Assembly: GCA_029287875.1 (NCBI GenBank)
Contig: JARFQH010000228.1
Coordinates: 1 to 7,070 of the forward strand
Length of the DNA stretch: 7,070 bases
Direction of reading: 5' to 3'
Origin: Desulfobacteraceae bacterium
GTDB taxonomy: Bacteria; Desulfobacterota; Desulfobacteria; Desulfobacterales; SG8-13
Both the position numbers and the translations under genes were made by a program. Within the stretch, counting starts at the first letter, position 1. Each line of letters opens with the position of its first letter. Positions 4,742-7,070 of the stretch are shown here, in pieces. The notes beneath the pieces are model-generated. The model made no database searches and was not told the DNA's origin. It worked only from the letters and a program-made list of their open reading frames with translations.

Positions 4742-6403
4742 ATGTCATTCCCCGAGCGATTGAAACCGTCTGATCCTGGTATGAAAAAAAAACCCCGTTA
4801 CATCCATGCCGTTCTTTTCGACTTCGACGGCACCCTCACCCGGCCGGAATCGCTCAACCTCAACGTCATCAAGCGCCGGATCGGTTGCCCCGCGGACAGC
4901 TATTTACTCGAATACATCGAAACCCTGCCGTCAGCGGACGAACGGCAAAAAGCCCTCGAAGCGGTCGATCAATTCGAACTGGCTGCCGCAGCGGAAGCCA
5001 AGCCGAACGACGGTGCCGAAGAGCTTGTCGGCTACCTGCACACTGTCGGGGTGCGGGTGGGAATCGTCACCCGCAACAGCCACCAATCGGTTCTGCGCGC
5101 CCTGCACAACTTCAAACGGATCGACGTCGCCGACTTCGACATAATCGTTTCACGGGACGAACCGGTCAATCCAAAGCCAAGCGGCGACGGGATTCATTTG
5201 GCAGCGCGCCGTCTTAACGTCGCGGTGGCCGAAGTGCTCATGGTCGGCGACTACGCGATCGACATCGAGGCCGGGATACGGGCCGGCGCCATCACCGTTC
5301 TGCTTGACAACCACCTGCCGAAAGCCGGGCAAGACGTGCCGAGCGACTTTACCGTCGAACACCTGGCCGACATACAGAAAATCGTTCGACACGGACGGCC
5401 CCTGCCCGGCGGGAAACTCCCCAATGACCTGCTGGAGGAGTTTCTGGTTCAATTCGGTTTCGACGATCCTGCCGTGTTGACCAAGCCGGGCATCGGCGAG
5501 GATACTGCAGCCGTCGACATCCGGGAGGATGAGGTGCTGGTTCTCAAATCGGACCCGATCACCTTCGCTACGGAGGGCATCGGCAAATACGCCGTGTTGG
5601 TCAACGCCAACGACATCGTCACCGCCGGGGCAACCCCGCGTTGGTTCCTGGCGACCTTGATGTTCCCGATCGGCACCAGCGCCTTCATGATCAGGGATGT
5701 GATGGAAGAGCTGAGCACCGTCTGCCGCTCATGCAGAATCACGCTTTGTGGTGGCCACACCGAAATAACCGATGCGGTCACCCGGCCGGTTGTCACCGGA
5801 ACCCTGGCGGGGACCGTTACCAGAGGCGGTCTGATCGATAAACGCGGCATCAAGACCGGAGACCTGGTACTGATGACGAAAGCCGTCGCCGTCGAGGGCA
5901 CAGCCATCATCGCCCGGGAATTCGGTACCCGGCTGCAAAACCTCGGCCTGCCGCCGGCCGAGATAGAAACCTGTCGCCGGTTTCTTGACAACATCAGCGT
6001 CTTGCCTGAAGCGGCAATCGCCGTGACCGTTAGCGGCGTCAGTGCCATGCACGATGTCACCGAAGGCGGACTGGCCACCGCCCTGGAGGAACTCAGCATT
6101 GCCGGTAACCACCGCATCCGGATCGACATGCACAAAATACCTGTTTATTCTGAAACAGCCCGAATCTGCGGTCTTCTGGGACTCGATCCTATGGGCCTGA
6201 TTGGTTCTGGCAGCCTGCTGCTGTGTTGCCGACAATATGCTTGCGACCAACTGCTGTGGGAACTACGAAAGGCCGGCATCGAGGTGAGCGTGATCGGCGA
6301 AATTCGCGAGCCCGGCAAGGGAATCGACGCCCGGCACCAGCTCCAGCCGGTCACTTGGCCGCGATTCGAGGCAGATGAAATCACACGCCTTTTTTCCGCA
6401 TGA
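4742..6403 (+). CDS. HAD hydrolase domain fused to an AIR synthase-like (PurM/HypE-fold) domain
   Basis: A 553-residue two-domain cytoplasmic protein. Residues 20-215 are a HAD-superfamily phosphatase of the phosphoglycolate phosphatase type: DFDGTL (27-32, nucleophile Asp27 and acid Asp29), IVTRNS with Thr110, Lys145 in NPKPSGDG, and MVGDYAIDIEAG with Asp170 and Asp174. All four HAD motifs are intact. Residues 225-553 resemble AIR synthase-related proteins: GIGEDTAAVD (250-259, nucleotide and metal loop), LKSDPITFAT (268-277), VNANDIVTAGATPRWFLATLMFP (287-309), GGHTEIT (337-343), and MHDVTEGGLATALEEL (436-451), the start of the C-terminal half. The HypE C-terminal Cys motif is absent (the protein ends RLFSA), so it is not a hydrogenase maturase. 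The substrate is unknown; a phosphate ester made by the ATP-dependent domain and acted on by the HAD domain, or the reverse, is possible. The start at 4742 has GGGGA 8 bases upstream; the ATG at 4781 is the alternative. Confidence 0.9.
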   Translation: MSFPERLKPSDPGMKKKPRYIHAVLFDFDGTLTRPESLNLNVIKRRIGCPADSYLLEYIETLPSADERQKALEAVDQFELAAAAEAKPNDGAEELVGYLHTVGVRVGIVTRNSHQSVLRALHNFKRIDVADFDIIVSRDEPVNPKPSGDGIHLAARRLNVAVAEVLMVGDYAIDIEAGIRAGAITVLLDNHLPKAGQDVPSDFTVEHLADIQKIVRHGRPLPGGKLPNDLLEEFLVQFGFDDPAVLTKPGIGEDTAAVDIREDEVLVLKSDPITFATEGIGKYAVLVNANDIVTAGATPRWFLATLMFPIGTSAFMIRDVMEELSTVCRSCRITLCGGHTEITDAVTRPVVTGTLAGTVTRGGLIDKRGIKTGDLVLMTKAVAVEGTAIIAREFGTRLQNLGLPPAEIETCRRFLDNISVLPEAAIAVTVSGVSAMHDVTEGGLATALEELSIAGNHRIRIDMHKIPVYSETARICGLLGLDPMGLIGSGSLLLCCRQYACDQLLWELRKAGIEVSVIGEIREPGKGIDARHQLQPVTWPRFEADEITRLFSA

Positions 6404-7022
6404 CGCCTTTCTTGAAAATAGCGAAGGAGAGATCGAGGGTTTCCCGTAGAAAATCTTTATCGGCGTTGATGATGCGTTTGCTGCTGGTCCATAGGACGAC
6501 CCCTGAAAAAAGCGACCAGAAAATGTCGGAAAGCGCCACCGGATGCATGTCGACAAAAGTACCGTTTTTGACACCCTCCTTAAAGATGCGCGCCATGCCG
6601 CCGATCGACTTGCGTGACAACTCTTTGATCTCCTCGAGGAGTTCGGGCGACAGGTTTTTGAGGGTTTCGCTCGATTGGAGGTGAAACATGTTAATGATCA
6701 CGAGTGGATCGAACTCGTAGACATCATACATGGCCTTGATCATCGCATCCAATTTCTGCTCAGGATTGAGATCCCTGGTATTCTCAACGTGTTCCACCCG
6801 GATGTGGAGGTACTGCAAAATTCTGAGTGAAAGCGACGCATAGAGTTCTTCTTTGTTCTTGAAATAAAGATAGAGCGTACCCGGGCTGAGCTCGGCTTCA
6901 CCGGCGATATCGTCCATGGTCGCCTTGTTGAACCCTTTTTCAGAAAACACCTTCTTGGCAGCGACGATGATCTGCTGCCGCCGTCTTTCCCGCTCCCGTT
7001 CCTTCCGTTCCTGTATCCCCAT
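6381..7022 (-). CDS. TetR/AcrR-family transcriptional regulator
   Basis: A 213-residue repressor-type protein of normal family length. After a highly charged N-terminus (ERKERERERRRQQ) comes the TetR N-terminal helix-turn-helix at about 14-62: IIVAAKKVFSEKGFNKATMDDIAGEAELSPGTLYLYFKNKEELY, with the diagnostic GTLYLYFKNKEEL. Residues 70-205 form an all-helical ligand-binding and dimerisation domain whose ligand cannot be read from sequence. It ends VMRKKGV. The start has GGAG 10 bases upstream (7036-7033). The gene points away from whatever lies to the right of the window, and such genes often repress themselves and the divergent neighbour. The last 23 bp overlap the convergent fusion gene. No terminator fits between them, so both transcripts must run into each other. 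Confidence 0.95.
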   Translation of the reverse strand: MGIQERKERERERRRQQIIVAAKKVFSEKGFNKATMDDIAGEAELSPGTLYLYFKNKEELYASLSLRILQYLHIRVEHVENTRDLNPEQKLDAMIKAMYDVYEFDPLVIINMFHLQSSETLKNLSPELLEEIKELSRKSIGGMARIFKEGVKNGTFVDMHPVALSDIFWSLFSGVVLWTSSKRIINADKDFLRETLDLSFAIFKKGVMRKKGV

Positions 7023-7042
7023 AATCGCTCAGCTCCGTGAAT

Positions 7043-7066
7043 CAGATTTATTTTCAAAATAGTCTG
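7043..7066. promoter_or_regulatory. Candidate TetR-type operator
   Basis: An interrupted palindrome 21 bases upstream of the regulator start: outer arms CAGA (7043-7046) and TCTG (7063-7066), inner perfect arms TATTTT/AAAATA around one C (7049-7061), offset by one base. Its size, about 24 bp, and its position fit autoregulation by a TetR dimer. Binding is inferred. Confidence 0.4.
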
Positions 7067-7070
7067 TAGT

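Noticed and set aside
5449..6135. Open frame of 228 codons on the minus strand inside the HAD/AIR-synthase gene
   Set aside because: Low-complexity Ser/Val/Pro-rich translation with no motif; the plus strand has conserved catalytic motifs throughout.

Overview
The window looks like chromosomal DNA from a Gram-negative anaerobe, most likely a sulfate-reducer-type Desulfobacterota (former Deltaproteobacteria). This is inferred from the moderately high GC content, the gene set (a B12-dependent radical SAM protein, a clostridial/delta-type nitronate monooxygenase relative, and a HAD plus AIR-synthase-like protein) and the short AT-rich filler repeats between genes. I see no phage, transposon, CRISPR, rRNA or canonical tRNA signature.

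Layout: (1) 2-586 (+), the 3' part of an OmpR-family response regulator; its start and any partner kinase lie left of the window. (2) 587-896, a 310-base regulatory gap. It holds a perfect tandem pair of 11-bp repeats just upstream of a good sigma70-type promoter, then an inverted repeat in the presumed leader. (3) 897-2072 (+), an FMN-dependent nitronate monooxygenase/2-nitropropane dioxygenase family protein with a four-Cys insert near the C-terminus. (4) 2215-2415 (+), a CspA-type cold-shock protein with a strong ribosome binding site, a leader of about 120 nt and a clear intrinsic terminator. (5) 2479-2826, a gene-free stretch with tandem heptamers, degenerate short repeats and two hairpin blocks. 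(6) 4563-2827 (-), a cobalamin-binding radical SAM protein with a C-terminal TPR region. (7) 4742-6403 (+), divergent from it, a fusion of a HAD phosphatase-like domain and an AIR synthase-like (PurM/HypE-fold) domain, with a TTGACA/TATCAT promoter. (8) 7022-6381 (-), a TetR-family repressor that converges on and overlaps the fusion gene by 23 bp, with a palindromic candidate operator upstream at the right edge.

There is no obvious single operon. The genes are mostly separate transcription units, each with its own signals. The most testable regulatory idea is that the response regulator binds the 11-bp tandem repeats and activates the nitronate monooxygenase gene. The most unusual proteins are the HAD/AIR-synthase fusion and the radical SAM-TPR protein. 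They are transcribed divergently from a shared 178-bp region, which hints at, but does not prove, a common role. I found no convincing undescribed multi-gene system. The points worth following are these architectures and the structured intergenic DNA.
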